Source of the DNA: Streptomyces aculeolatus
GTDB lineage: Bacteria; Actinomycetota; Actinomycetes; Streptomycetales; Streptomycetaceae
NCBI RefSeq assembly: GCF_020400605.1
Contig: NZ_JAINRD010000009.1
Span: 1-64,000, forward strand
Reading direction: 5' to 3'
DNA: 64,000 nt
Shown piece after piece: positions 6,373 through 15,242 of this stretch. Position 1 is the first letter of the stretch; each line of letters opens with the position of its first letter. A program made the translations under genes and the position numbers. Under the pieces are notes generated by a model. That model saw only the letters and a program-made list of their open reading frames with translations. It did no database searches and was not told the origin of the DNA.

Positions 6373-9327
6373 GCGGCGGCCCCGCAGGCCCGCCGGGCGG
6401 GTGGCGCGCTCCAGCTCCAGCAGTACGGAGCGGTACGAGCGGCCGGTCGCCCGGTCCATCCCGATCTCGCACATCCGGTTCGCCGACAGGTGCGCATCGT
6501 AGTCGCGGGCGGTGACCTCGGCGGCCTCGCGCGCGGTCGCGGAGGCGGTCAGTTCCTTGTGCAGCATGCCGCGGTCGCCGGCGAAGGCGCAGCAGGCCGC
6601 GTCGTCCGGCACGACGACCTCCTCGGCGACGGCCTCGGCCAGCGCGGTGAGCCGGCCGGTGTTGCCCAGGTGGCGCATCGAGCAGGTCGGGTGGACCACC
6701 GCGGAGGACGTCCGCCGCTCGATCGTCAGCCGGGGCAGCAGCTCGTCGGCGGCCCAGTCGAGCGAGTCCAGGACGGTGAGCTGCGCGTGCAGTTTGCGGC
6801 TCGCCTCCGTCAGGTACGGCACCACCTCGTGCGCGAGGCCCAGCGTGCAGGACGAGGCGTCGACGACGACCGGCAGCCGGGCGCCGTCCGTCCACCGCCA
6901 GGCGGCCTCGACGATGCGGTTGGCCATCAGCCGGGTGCCGTCGTCGTAGCCCTTGGAGTGCCAGATGGTCGAGCAGCAGGTGCCGGTGACGTCGTCGGGG
7001 ATCCACACGGGCCGCCCGGCGCGCGCCGAGACGGCGACGAGCGCCTCGGCCAGGTTCGGGCCGCGCGCGTCGTCGGGGCCGCCGAAGATGCGGTTGACGC
7101 ACGCCGGGAAGTAGACGGCGGCGGCGCCCTCGCGGACGGTGCCGGGGAGCCGGCGCGCGGCCGGCCCCGGGATCTCCGGCAGCCACTCGGGCACGAGGTC
7201 GGGGCGCACGGCCCGGCGCGCGAGCCGGGTCGCGGCGCCCGGCACCCGGTCGCCGAGCCGGTGCGCCACGGCGACGGCCAGCCGCGCGGCGCGTTCCACC
7301 TGGCGGAAGCGGCGCGCGGTGCCGGCGGCGGCGCGCTCCTCGCGGGCGGAGTGCCGCGCGTGCCGGAAGTCCTTCATCATCTGCCCGGTGTCGATGCCGA
7401 CGGGGCAGTCCAGGCTGCACGTCGAGTCGCCCGCGCAGGTGTCGACGGCGTCGTACCCGTACGCCGCCAGGAGGCTGCCGGTGACCGGCGCGTCCGGCGG
7501 CTGGCGCAGCATCTCCCGGCGCAGCACGATGCGCTGGCGCGGGGTGGTGGTCAGGTCGCGGCTGGGGCAGGTGGGTTCGCAGAAGCCGCACTCGATGCAC
7601 GGGTCGGCGATGTCCTCGATCCGCGGGATGGTCTTGAGCCCGCGCAGGTGCGCCTTCGGGTCGCGGTCGAGCAGGACCCGGGGGGCGAGGATGCCGCGCG
7701 GATCGACCAGCTCCTTGATGCGCCACATCAGCTCGGTGGCGCGCTCGCCCCACTCCAGCGCGAGGAACGGGGCGATGTTGCGGCCGGTGGCGTGCTCGGC
7801 CTTGAGCGAGCCGTCGAAGCGCTCGACGGTCAGCCGGCAGAAGTCGTCCATGAACGCCGCGTACCGCTCGACGTCGGCGGGCTCCGCGGCGTCGAAGGCG
7901 AGCAGGAAGTGCAGGTTGCCGTGGGCGGCGTGGCCGGCGACGGCGGCGTCGAAGCCGTGCCGCGCCTGGAGTTCGAGCAGCGCCTCGCAGGCCTCGGCGA
8001 GCCTGCCGGGCGGGACGGCGAAGTCCTCGGTGATGAGGGTCGTACCGGCCGGGCGGGAGCCGCCGACGGCGGTGACGAACGCCTTGCGGGCCTTCCAGTA
8101 GCCGGAGATACGGCCGGGGTCGCGGGTGAACGCGTTGCCCTCGGCGGCGACGGAACCGACCGGTGCCACGAGGTCGAGCCCCGCCAGCACCCCGGCCGCC
8201 GCCTCCTCGTACGCCTCCCGCGCCGCCTCGTCCGGCGCCCGGAACTCCACCAGCAGCGCCGCCGTCTCCTTCGGCAGCTCCGCCCAGTCGGCGGGCACGC
8301 CGGCGACGCTGACCGACGCGCGCAGCGTGTTGCCGTCCATCAGCTCCACGGCCAGCGCCCCGGCGGCGCCCCACGCCGGCACCGCCGCCGCGGCGGCCTG
8401 GAGGGTGGGGAAGAACAGCAGCGCGGTGGAGGTGTGCCGGTCCAGCGGCAGGGTGTCGAAGACGGTGTCGGCGATGAAGCCGAGCGTGCCCTCGGAGCCG
8501 ACCATCAGCCCGCGCAGGATCGCCACGGGGGTGGCGCCGTCGAGGAAGGCGTCCAGCCGGTAGCCGTTGGTGTTCTTGATCTCGTACTTGGCGCGGATCC
8601 GGGCCGTCAGCTCCGCGTCCGCCTCGATCTCCGCCTTGAGCGCGAGCAGCCCGCGGCACAGCTCCGGCTCGGCCGCGGCCAGCCGCTCGTCGGCGTCGGG
8701 CGCGGCGGTGTCCACGACGGTGCCGGAGGGCAGCACGAAGGTCAGCGAGGCCAGCGTGCGGTAGGAGTTGCGCGTGGTGCCCGCCGTCATGCCCGAGGCG
8801 TTGTTGGCGACGACGCCGCCGAGGGTGCAGGCGATGGCGCTGGCCGGGTCGGGGCCGAGGACGCGGCCGTGCCGGGCGAGGGTGGCGTTGGCCCGTACGA
8901 CGGTGGTGCCCGGGCCTACGCGGGCGCGCGTCGCGGCGTCGTCGAGCACCTCGACGCGCGCCCAGTGCCTGCGGACGTCGACGAGGATGTCCTCGCCCTG
9001 CGCCTGGCCGTTGAGCGACGTGCCCGCCGCCCGGAAGACGAGCTGGCGGCCGTGCTCGTGGGCGAACCGGAAGAGCGCCGAGACGTCCGCGACCGTCTCG
9101 GCGACGGCCACGGCCCGCGGCACGAACCGGTACGGGCTGGCGTCCGAGGCGTACCGCACCAGGTCCGAGGCGCCCGTCAGCACCTTCTCCGCCCCCAGCA
9201 GCGCCGTCAGCCCGCCGCGCAGCGGCTCGGGCGTGCCCGCCGCGAGGTCGTCGGCGACCCGGTCCGGCGCGGGCGCCGCCCCGCGGCCGGGGCGCAGGGC
9301 CGAGGGCTTGGGCTGGAGCAGCGGCAT
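6367..9327 (-). CDS. FAD-binding and Fe-S oxidoreductase, D-lactate dehydrogenase (Dld-II/glycolate oxidase) type
   Basis: 986-residue fusion protein. Residues of about 30-280 form a PCMH-type FAD domain (GVVANNASGMTAGTTRNSYR). A FAD-linked oxidase C-terminal domain follows, with H-G-N-L-H. Next comes a ferredoxin-like Cys cluster (CIECGFCEPTCPS, first Cys about 577), a second cluster (CAGDSTCSLDCPVG, from about 631) and a CCG-type C-terminal region. The family oxidises D-lactate, D-2-hydroxyglutarate or related 2-hydroxy acids and passes electrons through Fe-S centres. The ATG at 9327 lies 12 nt after the MarR stop codon, so the pair is probably one operon. The exact 2-hydroxy acid is uncertain. 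Confidence 0.9.
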   Translation of the reverse strand: MPLLQPKPSALRPGRGAAPAPDRVADDLAAGTPEPLRGGLTALLGAEKVLTGASDLVRYASDASPYRFVPRAVAVAETVADVSALFRFAHEHGRQLVFRAAGTSLNGQAQGEDILVDVRRHWARVEVLDDAATRARVGPGTTVVRANATLARHGRVLGPDPASAIACTLGGVVANNASGMTAGTTRNSYRTLASLTFVLPSGTVVDTAAPDADERLAAAEPELCRGLLALKAEIEADAELTARIRAKYEIKNTNGYRLDAFLDGATPVAILRGLMVGSEGTLGFIADTVFDTLPLDRHTSTALLFFPTLQAAAAAVPAWGAAGALAVELMDGNTLRASVSVAGVPADWAELPKETAALLVEFRAPDEAAREAYEEAAAGVLAGLDLVAPVGSVAAEGNAFTRDPGRISGYWKARKAFVTAVGGSRPAGTTLITEDFAVPPGRLAEACEALLELQARHGFDAAVAGHAAHGNLHFLLAFDAAEPADVERYAAFMDDFCRLTVERFDGSLKAEHATGRNIAPFLALEWGERATELMWRIKELVDPRGILAPRVLLDRDPKAHLRGLKTIPRIEDIADPCIECGFCEPTCPSRDLTTTPRQRIVLRREMLRQPPDAPVTGSLLAAYGYDAVDTCAGDSTCSLDCPVGIDTGQMMKDFRHARHSAREERAAAGTARRFRQVERAARLAVAVAHRLGDRVPGAATRLARRAVRPDLVPEWLPEIPGPAARRLPGTVREGAAAVYFPACVNRIFGGPDDARGPNLAEALVAVSARAGRPVWIPDDVTGTCCSTIWHSKGYDDGTRLMANRIVEAAWRWTDGARLPVVVDASSCTLGLAHEVVPYLTEASRKLHAQLTVLDSLDWAADELLPRLTIERRTSSAVVHPTCSMRHLGNTGRLTALAEAVAEEVVVPDDAACCAFAGDRGMLHKELTASATAREAAEVTARDYDAHLSANRMCEIGMDRATGRSYRSVLLELERATRPAGLRGRRG

Positions 9328-9339
9328 GGAACGGACTCC

Positions 9340-9795
9340 TCAGCAGGGGTGGCCGTGCGGGTCGACCAGGGGGGCGATGAGCCCCAGCAGTTTTTCACGC
9401 TGCTTTTCGGACAGCGGCTCCAGCACGTCCGCGGCGGCGGCGAGCCGGGCCCGGTGCAGCTCGGCGAGCGCCGCACGCCCGGCCTCGGTGGTCTCGATAC
9501 GGATCACGCGCCGGTTGGCCGGGTCGGGCACGCGCCGGACCAGGCCGCCCGCCTCCAGCGCGTCCACGTGCGTGGTGACCGCGCGGGGCACGACGCCCAG
9601 GCGCTCGGCGAGGTCCGCCATCCGCGGCGGCTCCTCGTGGCGCTCCAGGGTGCGCAGCAGCCGCGACTGGGCGGGCGTGATGCCCAGCGGCTTGAAGTGG
9701 TGCTTCTGCGCGTAGTGGATCCGGCGGGTGAGCAGCAGGAGCTGCTCCGCCAGCTGGCCGGTCACGTCTGCGGGGGGCGGGGGCGTCTGGGACAC
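9340..9795 (-). CDS. MarR family transcriptional regulator
   Basis: 151-residue winged-helix protein. The DNA-binding core is at about residues 45-105 (QSRLLRTLERHEEP, then MADLAERLGVVPRAVTTHVD and the wing DPANRRVIRI). It is flanked by the N- and C-terminal helices that form the MarR dimer interface. It is divergent from the ABC exporter at 9885 and directly upstream of the FAD/Fe-S oxidoreductase. A perfect inverted repeat in the shared promoter region suggests it represses both itself and the exporter, with release by a small-molecule ligand. The ligand is unknown. Confidence 0.92.
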   Translation of the reverse strand: MSQTPPPPADVTGQLAEQLLLLTRRIHYAQKHHFKPLGITPAQSRLLRTLERHEEPPRMADLAERLGVVPRAVTTHVDALEAGGLVRRVPDPANRRVIRIETTEAGRAALAELHRARLAAAADVLEPLSEKQREKLLGLIAPLVDPHGHPC

Positions 9796-9819
9796 GCCCC
9801 GAGGGTATCAGGAGCATAT

Positions 9820-9844
9820 TCATTGTGCATATAGGTAACAATGA
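9820..9844. promoter_or_regulatory. Inverted repeat, probable MarR operator
   Basis: TCATTGT at 9820-9826 and its exact complement ACAATGA at 9838-9844 are separated by 11 bp of AT-rich sequence. The repeat is in the 89-bp gap between the divergent MarR gene and the ABC exporter gene, in an otherwise GC-rich background. Its position would let a dimer block both promoters. Confidence 0.6.
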
Positions 9845-9884
9845 GCTATCCTCCCTTGAGTCGTCACACTCTTCTAGGAGGCCC

Positions 9885-11747
9885 ATGCCCCGCGATCCAC
9901 TCGACGGGTGGACACCCCCGCCCACCGATCCTGAGCAGCCCGCCCAGGTGCGCCGGATCCTCGCGCTCTTCCGCCCGTACCGCGGCCGCCTCGCCGTGGT
10001 CGGGCTGCTGGTGGCCGCGTCCTCGCTGGTCTCGGTCGCCTCGCCGTTCCTGCTCCGCGAGGTCGTCGACACCGCCCTGCCCGAGGGCCGCACCGGGCTG
10101 CTCAGCCTGCTCGCGCTCGGCATGGTCGGCGTCGCCGTGCTCGGCGGCGTCTTCGGCGTGCTCCAGACCCTCATCTCCACCACCGTCGGCCAGCGCGTCA
10201 TGCACGACCTGCGCACCGCCGTCTACGCCCAGCTGCAGCGCATGCCGCTGGCGTTCTTCACCCGCACCCGCACCGGCGAGGTGCAGTCCCGCATCGCCAA
10301 CGACATCGGCGGCATGCAGGCGACGGTGACGACCACCGCCACCTCGCTGGTCTCCAACCTCACCAGCGTCGTCGCCACCGTCGTCGCCATGCTCGCGCTC
10401 GACTGGCGGCTGACCGTCGTCTCGCTGCTCCTGCTGCCGGTCTTCGTCTGGATCGCCCGCCGCGTCGGCCGCGAGCGCAAGAAGATCACCTCGCAGCGGC
10501 AGAAGCAGATGGCGGCCATGGCCGCGGGCGTGACCGAGTCGCTGTCGGTGAGCGGCATCATGCTCGGCCGCACCATGGGCCGCTCCGACAGCCTGACCCG
10601 CGGCTTCGCCGAGGAGTCCGAGAGCCTGGTGGACCTGGAGGTACGGGCCAACATGGCCGGCCGCTGGCGGATGGCCACCATCGGCGTCGTCATGGCCGCC
10701 ATGCCCGCCGTCATCTACTGGACCGCCGGACTGGCCTCGGGCAGCGCGGGGCAGGCCGTGTCCATCGGCACCGTCGTCGCCTTCGTCTCACTGCAGCAGG
10801 GCCTCTTCCGGCCCACCGTCAGCCTGCTCTCCACCGGCGTGCAGATGCAGACCTCGCTCGCCCTCTTCCAGCGCATCTTCGAATACCTCGACCTGCCCGT
10901 CGACATCGCCGAGCCCGAGCGCCCGGTGCGGCTGGACAAGCCCCGCGGCGACGTGCGCTTCGAGAACGTCGACTTCGCGTACGAGCCCGGGCAGCCGACG
11001 CTGCGCGACGTCGCACTCACCGTGCCCGCGGGCAGCAGCCTGGCCATCGTCGGCCCCACCGGCGCCGGCAAGTCCACCCTGGGCTACCTGGTGCCGCGGC
11101 TGTATGACGTCACCGGCGGCCGGGTCACCATCGACGGCACCGACGTGCGCGACCTCGACTTCGACTCGCTCGCCCGCGCGGTCGGCGTCGTCGCCCAGGA
11201 GACGTACCTCTTCCACGCCTCCGTCGCCGACAACCTGCGCTTCGCCCGCCCGGACGCCACCGGCGCCGAGATCGAGGCCGCCGCCCGCGCCGCGCAGATC
11301 CACGACCACATCGCCGCCCTGCCCGACGGCTACGACACCCTCGTCGGCGAGCGCGGCTACCGCTTCTCCGGCGGCGAGAAGCAGCGCCTGGCGCTCGCCC
11401 GCACGATCCTGCGCGACCCGCCGGTGCTCATCCTCGACGAGGCCACCAGCGCCCTGGACACCCGCACCGAGCGCGCGGTGCAGGAGGCGGTCGACGCGCT
11501 GGCCGAGGGCCGTACGACCATCACCATCGCGCACCGGCTCTCCACCATCCGCGACGCCGACCAGATCGCCGTCCTGCACGACGGCCGGATCGCCGAACTC
11601 GGCACGCACGAGAAGCTGATGGCCGCCGGCGGCCGGTACGCGGCGCTGGTGCGCCGCGACCTCGACGCGAACCCGAGCGCGGACCCGGACCCGGACCCGG
11701 ACCCGGACGCGGGCGCGGTGGCGGAGGGTGCCTCGGTGGCGGTCTGA
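9885..11747 (+). CDS. ABC exporter, fused membrane/ATPase (probable multidrug type)
   Basis: 620 residues. The start is the ATG at 9885, set by a consensus Shine-Dalgarno AGGAGG at 9876-9881; an upstream in-frame ATG (9825) lacks one and overlaps the operator. The membrane domain spans about residues 30-330. The ATPase domain has all motifs: Walker A GPTGAGKST (K396), signature RFSGGEKQR, Walker B VLILDEATS and switch histidine TIAHRLS, so it can act as a homodimer. The C-terminus ends in an Asp-Pro repeat tail. Its position opposite a MarR gene suggests inducible efflux. The substrate is unknown. Confidence 0.93.
   Translation: MPRDPLDGWTPPPTDPEQPAQVRRILALFRPYRGRLAVVGLLVAASSLVSVASPFLLREVVDTALPEGRTGLLSLLALGMVGVAVLGGVFGVLQTLISTTVGQRVMHDLRTAVYAQLQRMPLAFFTRTRTGEVQSRIANDIGGMQATVTTTATSLVSNLTSVVATVVAMLALDWRLTVVSLLLLPVFVWIARRVGRERKKITSQRQKQMAAMAAGVTESLSVSGIMLGRTMGRSDSLTRGFAEESESLVDLEVRANMAGRWRMATIGVVMAAMPAVIYWTAGLASGSAGQAVSIGTVVAFVSLQQGLFRPTVSLLSTGVQMQTSLALFQRIFEYLDLPVDIAEPERPVRLDKPRGDVRFENVDFAYEPGQPTLRDVALTVPAGSSLAIVGPTGAGKSTLGYLVPRLYDVTGGRVTIDGTDVRDLDFDSLARAVGVVAQETYLFHASVADNLRFARPDATGAEIEAAARAAQIHDHIAALPDGYDTLVGERGYRFSGGEKQRLALARTILRDPPVLILDEATSALDTRTERAVQEAVDALAEGRTTITIAHRLSTIRDADQIAVLHDGRIAELGTHEKLMAAGGRYAALVRRDLDANPSADPDPDPDPDAGAVAEGASVAV
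11681..11711 (+). repeat. In-frame hexamer repeat (GACCCG) encoding an Asp-Pro tail
   Basis: About five copies of the hexamer GACCCG encode a D-P-D-P-D-P-D tail at the C-terminus of the ABC exporter. Such repeats change length by slippage and are probably a flexible, non-essential tail. Confidence 0.7.
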
Positions 11748-11804
11748 CCCGCGGCCCGGGCCGGGCGCCCGCCGCCGGCTCCGGGCCCGTACTAACGTGG
11801 CGCC

Positions 11805-12320
11805 ATGGGTGTGCTGAAGGCCGTGCGCGGCGACATCACCGAGCAGCGGGTCGACGCGGTGGTCAACGCCGCCAACTCCTCGCTGCTGGGCGGCGGGGGC
11901 GTCGACGGCGCCATCCACCGCAGGGGCGGCAAGAGCATCGTGCGGGAGTGCCGCGAGCTGCGCGCCTCCGCCTACCCGGACGGCCTGCCCGCGGGCCGCG
12001 CCGTGGCCACCGCCGCCGGGCTGCTGCCGGCCCGCTGGGTGATCCACACGGTCGGCCCGGTGTGGTCGCCGACCGAGGACCGCTCGGCGCAACTGGCCTC
12101 CTGCTACCGCGAGTCGCTGGTCGTAGCCCGCGGACTGGGTGCCCGCACCGTCGCGTTCCCGGCCGTGTCCACCGGCGCGTTCGGCTGGCCGCTGGACGAC
12201 GGGGCCCGGATCGCGGTGGCCGCGGTTCAGGCGGCCGTCGACAAGCGGGACTTCGACGAGGTGCGCTTCGTCCTCTTCGACGCGCTCGCCCAGGAGGCGT
12301 TCGCCCGGCACCTCGGCTGA
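11805..12320 (+). CDS. Macro domain protein, O-acetyl-ADP-ribose deacetylase-like
   Basis: 171 residues, a single macro domain of normal length. Diagnostic segments are GDIT near the N-terminus, VVNAANSSLLGGGGVDGAIH (about 20-40) and the phosphate loop VSTGAFGWPL. The Asn and Asp used by MacroD/YmdB-type enzymes to position ADP-ribose are present. These enzymes hydrolyse O-acetyl-ADP-ribose or remove ADP-ribose from proteins. It starts at the ATG 11805, 57 bp after the ABC exporter stop and on the same strand, so read-through is possible, but no functional link is evident. Confidence 0.9.
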   Translation: MGVLKAVRGDITEQRVDAVVNAANSSLLGGGGVDGAIHRRGGKSIVRECRELRASAYPDGLPAGRAVATAAGLLPARWVIHTVGPVWSPTEDRSAQLASCYRESLVVARGLGARTVAFPAVSTGAFGWPLDDGARIAVAAVQAAVDKRDFDEVRFVLFDALAQEAFARHLG

Positions 12321-12383
12321 CGCGGGCGTCCGGCCGCGGGCCCCGGCAGGACCGGGCCGCGGCGGTACTGCGATCCTGGCAGC

Positions 12384-13136
12384 GTGCACCAGCCCGCGCC
12401 CGTCACGCCCGACGCCCCGCACGCCGTACGCTCCCCGCTGCTCACCCAGCAGTGGCTCGACCTGACGTTCGTGCACTGGGCCGTCGAGCCGGACGCCGTG
12501 GCGCGGCTGCTGCCCCCGGGGACGGCGCCGGACACGCACGAGGGGGCGGCGTACGTCGGGCTCATCGCGTTCCGGATGCACCGCGTCGGCTGGCTGCGGC
12601 TGCCCGCGGTGCCGTACCTCGGCTCCTTCCCGGAGACCAACGTGCGCTTGTACTCGGTCGACGCCCACGGGCGGCGTGGCGTGGTCTTCCGGTCGCTGGA
12701 CGCCTCCCGGCTGATCCCCGTGGTGGCGGGCCGGCTCGGCTTCGGGCTGCCGTACGCGTGGTCGCGGATGTCCGTCCGAAGGGCCGCCGGCACCGTCGGC
12801 TACAGGAGCCGGCGCCGCTGGCCGGGGCCGCGCGGCGCGTACAGCCGCCTGACCGTGCGTCCCGGCGAGCGCGTCGAGGAGGCGAGCGGGCTGGAGCACT
12901 TCCTCACCGCGCGCTGGGGGCTGCACAGCGCCTTCCTCGGCTCGACGCGCTACCTGCCCAACGACCATCCGCGCTGGCCGCTGCACCGCGCCGAGCTGGT
13001 CGAGTGCGACGAGAACCTGGTCGCGGCGGCCGGCCTGCCCGCGCCCGCCGGCGACCCGGCCAGCGTCCTGTACTCGCCGGGCGTCCCGGTACGCCTCGGC
13101 CGCCCGCTGCGCCCCGCGGGCATCCCGGCTCCTTAG
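12384..13136 (+). CDS. YqjF-like DUF2071 protein
   Basis: 250 residues with the DUF2071 pattern throughout: an N-terminal Q-x-W-x-x-L segment (QQWLDLTFVHW), P-x-V-x-x-L-L-P-P-G-T, F-R-M, then N-V-R-L-Y and G-V-V-F-R-S-L-D-A-S. The domain is related to acetoacetate-decarboxylase-like folds; its biochemical role is not established. It starts at a GTG at 12384, 63 bp after the macro-domain gene on the same strand. The 3' end approaches a convergent secreted protease gene (stop 13171). Confidence 0.82.
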   Translation: MHQPAPVTPDAPHAVRSPLLTQQWLDLTFVHWAVEPDAVARLLPPGTAPDTHEGAAYVGLIAFRMHRVGWLRLPAVPYLGSFPETNVRLYSVDAHGRRGVVFRSLDASRLIPVVAGRLGFGLPYAWSRMSVRRAAGTVGYRSRRRWPGPRGAYSRLTVRPGERVEEASGLEHFLTARWGLHSAFLGSTRYLPNDHPRWPLHRAELVECDENLVAAAGLPAPAGDPASVLYSPGVPVRLGRPLRPAGIPAP

Positions 13137-13170
13137 GGACTGGCGCCGGGGACCCGCGGGGCGCGGGCGG

Positions 13171-13929
13171 TCAGCGGGTGCCGCCGATGATCGCGTCGAT
13201 GCGGGACTTCACGGACGTCACGTCGCCGTAGATGGCGGGCGAGACGGCGCAGGTGCCGGCCGTGCCGCGGCTGGTGGCGCCGACGAGCCGCCAGTCGCCG
13301 GGCCCGCCGACGACCGCCGGGCCGCCGGAGTCGCCGTAGCACGCGCCCCGGCCGCCGCCGCCGTTCACGCACAGCTCGTACGCGCCCTGGATGCCGGCGC
13401 AAGAGGAATCGGCCAGGACCGTGGTGTCGAGCTGCCGCAGCCCCACGGGCGGGGCGCCGCAGCCGCGGGTCGGGCAGGTCTGGCCCCAGCCGATCAGCCG
13501 GGTCGCCGAGCCGGCCGGTGCGCCGGCGGCGATGGGGACGGGGGTCTTCGTCGACGGGGTGCCGAGCCGCAGCAGGGTCATGTCGGCGGCGAGCTGGCGG
13601 CGTTCGACGACGCGGCGGACCTCGCCGCCCGCGGTGCGGTCGGTGGTGCCGATCCGCACCTGGTACGGGGTGCCGCAGTGCGCCGCGGTGACGATCCAGC
13701 TCGGGTCGACGAGACTGCCGCCGCAGGTGTGGCTGCCGGAGGCGCTCTGCAGCGAGGCCATGAAGGAGTACGTCTCGGAGGCCGGCTGGCCGCCGACGAT
13801 CTGCGTCGTCGGCGGCGGCGTGGGCCCGGAGTCGCCGGCGGCCACCGCGGCGCCCGACATCGACAGGATTGCCGCGACGGCGGCAGATAACCCGCCGAGC
13901 CGCATAATGCTGCGCATTCGTCCGTTCAT
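13171..13929 (-). CDS. Secreted trypsin-like serine protease (S1)
   Basis: 252 residues. The ATG at 13929 is preceded by GGAGG (complement of 13939-13943) at a 9-nt spacing; longer in-frame starts lack a Shine-Dalgarno. A Sec signal peptide (about residues 1-38, ending near AVAAG) leads into the activation-like site QIVGGQ. The catalytic triad is clear: H84 in VTAAHC, D116 in DMTLLRLG, S201 in GDSGGP. Paired cysteines around the His and Ser match disulfides of Streptomyces trypsins. It is extracellular and probably degrades protein after basic residues. The gene appears monocistronic with a 249-bp AT-richer upstream region. Confidence 0.92.
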   Translation of the reverse strand: MNGRMRSIMRLGGLSAAVAAILSMSGAAVAAGDSGPTPPPTTQIVGGQPASETYSFMASLQSASGSHTCGGSLVDPSWIVTAAHCGTPYQVRIGTTDRTAGGEVRRVVERRQLAADMTLLRLGTPSTKTPVPIAAGAPAGSATRLIGWGQTCPTRGCGAPPVGLRQLDTTVLADSSCAGIQGAYELCVNGGGGRGACYGDSGGPAVVGGPGDWRLVGATSRGTAGTCAVSPAIYGDVTSVKSRIDAIIGGTR

Positions 13930-14123
13930 TCGCGTGTTCCTCCCATGGGGACATCGGCGCGTGCACGCCGATGGGGGATCGCCCGATCGTAAACACGAGC
14001 CCCGGGAAACGTAAACAGCGCACCGCGGTAGCGGGAATTCTCGGGACCCGAAATAACCTCCATGAGCAGGGAGTTCATCATCCGGAAATGACGATTCCGT
14101 GGCCCGGTCGCAGAAATCGCTTA

Positions 14124-14140
14124 CATAACGCGGTGTTATG
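14124..14140. promoter_or_regulatory. Inverted repeat upstream of the trypsin-like gene
   Basis: CATAAC at 14124-14129 and GTTATG at 14135-14140 are perfect complements with a 5-bp spacer. They lie in the AT-richer region between the regulator stop (14179) and the protease start (13929), about 195 bp upstream of the protease start codon. It could be a distal operator or activator site. The evidence is the palindrome alone. Confidence 0.35.
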
Positions 14141-14178
14141 GCCATCGAATAATGGAAGGGTGTTGCGGGCAGCGGGAA

Positions 14179-15153
14179 TTACTCCTTTCCGGGCTGTGGT
14201 GAGGGGTCCGGAAGCCAGCCGCGGCGCTGCGCCAGGATTCCCGCCTGGAAGCGGGTGCGGGCGCCCAGTTCGTCCAGCAGCTCCGCCACCCGCCGGGTGA
14301 CGGTGCGCGGGCTCACGCCCAACTGCCGGGCGATCGCCTCGTCCTTGACCCCCGCCGCCAGCAGCGTCAGCAGCGCCAGGTCCGAGCACGACGGCCGGTC
14401 CCGAGCGGGCTGCGGCAGCAGCGGCGCGGCCTGTTGCCACAGCAGCTCGAAGAGGCCGACGAGGGCGTCCAGCAGCGCGCACGGGCGGATCACCAGCGCG
14501 CTGTCCACCTGGTCGTCGAGCGCGATCGGCAGCAGCGCCACCGCGCGGTCCGCGACCGCCAGCTTCATCGGCACCTGCGGGTGGACCCTCGACTGCTCGC
14601 CGTTGGCCGCCGCCCGCCTGGCCGCCGCCAGGGCGCCCGGGTACTCCAGCGACTCGGGGGCGTAGATGCCGCGTACCACCACCTGTTCGTGCAGCCGTGC
14701 CGTCACGCCCTCCTCCGAGGGCGTCGCGTCCGCGGCGTACGGCGGCCGGTCGAAGACCAGCAGCTCCCGCTCGCAGCCGCGGACGAGCCCGCCGAAGCGC
14801 TCCGCGATGGCCTGCCGGCCGGTGAGGATCTCCAGCAGCTCGTCGGGCTGCCGGCCCGCGCTCAGCGTGGCCGCCAGCGTCCGCGCGTTGCGCTGGAGTT
14901 CGCCCAGCTCCCGGCGGCGCCGCGCGACGAGCAGGTCGACGGCGGTGTCGGGGCGGGTGGCCAGCAGCCGCACCGGGCGCCCGGGCAGCCGGCTGACGAG
15001 GCCCACCTCCTCCAGCTCCGTCACGCTGCGGCGCGTGGCGCGCCCGGAGCGGCCCAGCTCGCCGGCGAGCTGGGCGACGGTACGGCCCGGCGCGGCCAGC
15101 AGCGCGCGGTAGACGGACTCGGCGTACGGCGGTATCCCCAGGGCCTCAAGCAT
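14179..15153 (-). CDS. Transcriptional regulator with TrmB-like N-terminus and LuxR-type HTH C-terminus
   Basis: 324 residues. Residues 1-60 resemble a TrmB/winged-helix domain (ESVYRALLAAPGRTVAQLAG, then TRRSVTELEEVGLVSRL). A central region of about 80-240 resembles a ligand- or phospholipase-D-like sensor seen in such regulators. Residues of about 262-310 are a LuxR-type helix-turn-helix (LTLLAAGVKDEAIARQLGVS, then RTVTRRVAELLDELGARTRF). The gene is transcribed away from the large subtilase at 15243. The 89-bp gap contains a perfect inverted repeat. In Streptomyces, regulators of this architecture are often found beside protease genes, so control of the subtilase is likely. Confidence 0.88.
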   Translation of the reverse strand: MLEALGIPPYAESVYRALLAAPGRTVAQLAGELGRSGRATRRSVTELEEVGLVSRLPGRPVRLLATRPDTAVDLLVARRRRELGELQRNARTLAATLSAGRQPDELLEILTGRQAIAERFGGLVRGCERELLVFDRPPYAADATPSEEGVTARLHEQVVVRGIYAPESLEYPGALAAARRAAANGEQSRVHPQVPMKLAVADRAVALLPIALDDQVDSALVIRPCALLDALVGLFELLWQQAAPLLPQPARDRPSCSDLALLTLLAAGVKDEAIARQLGVSPRTVTRRVAELLDELGARTRFQAGILAQRRGWLPDPSPQPGKE

Positions 15154-15162
15154 CCGGCCATC

Positions 15163-15189
15163 GTGGCTACTTGTAGACGTGGCTACAAG
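15163..15189. promoter_or_regulatory. Operator-like repeat between regulator and subtilase
   Basis: CTTGTAG (15170-15176) and CTACAAG (15183-15189) form a perfect 7-bp inverted repeat with a 6-bp spacer. GTGGCTAC also occurs twice as a direct repeat across the same region. The site is 17 bp from the regulator start and about 54 bp from the subtilase start, so it is well placed to control both genes. Confidence 0.6.
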
Positions 15190-15242
15190 ACGCCACGAAG
15201 ATTCGTTCCGCGGCGCGGGCCGCCCGGGGTAAGACCGGGATC

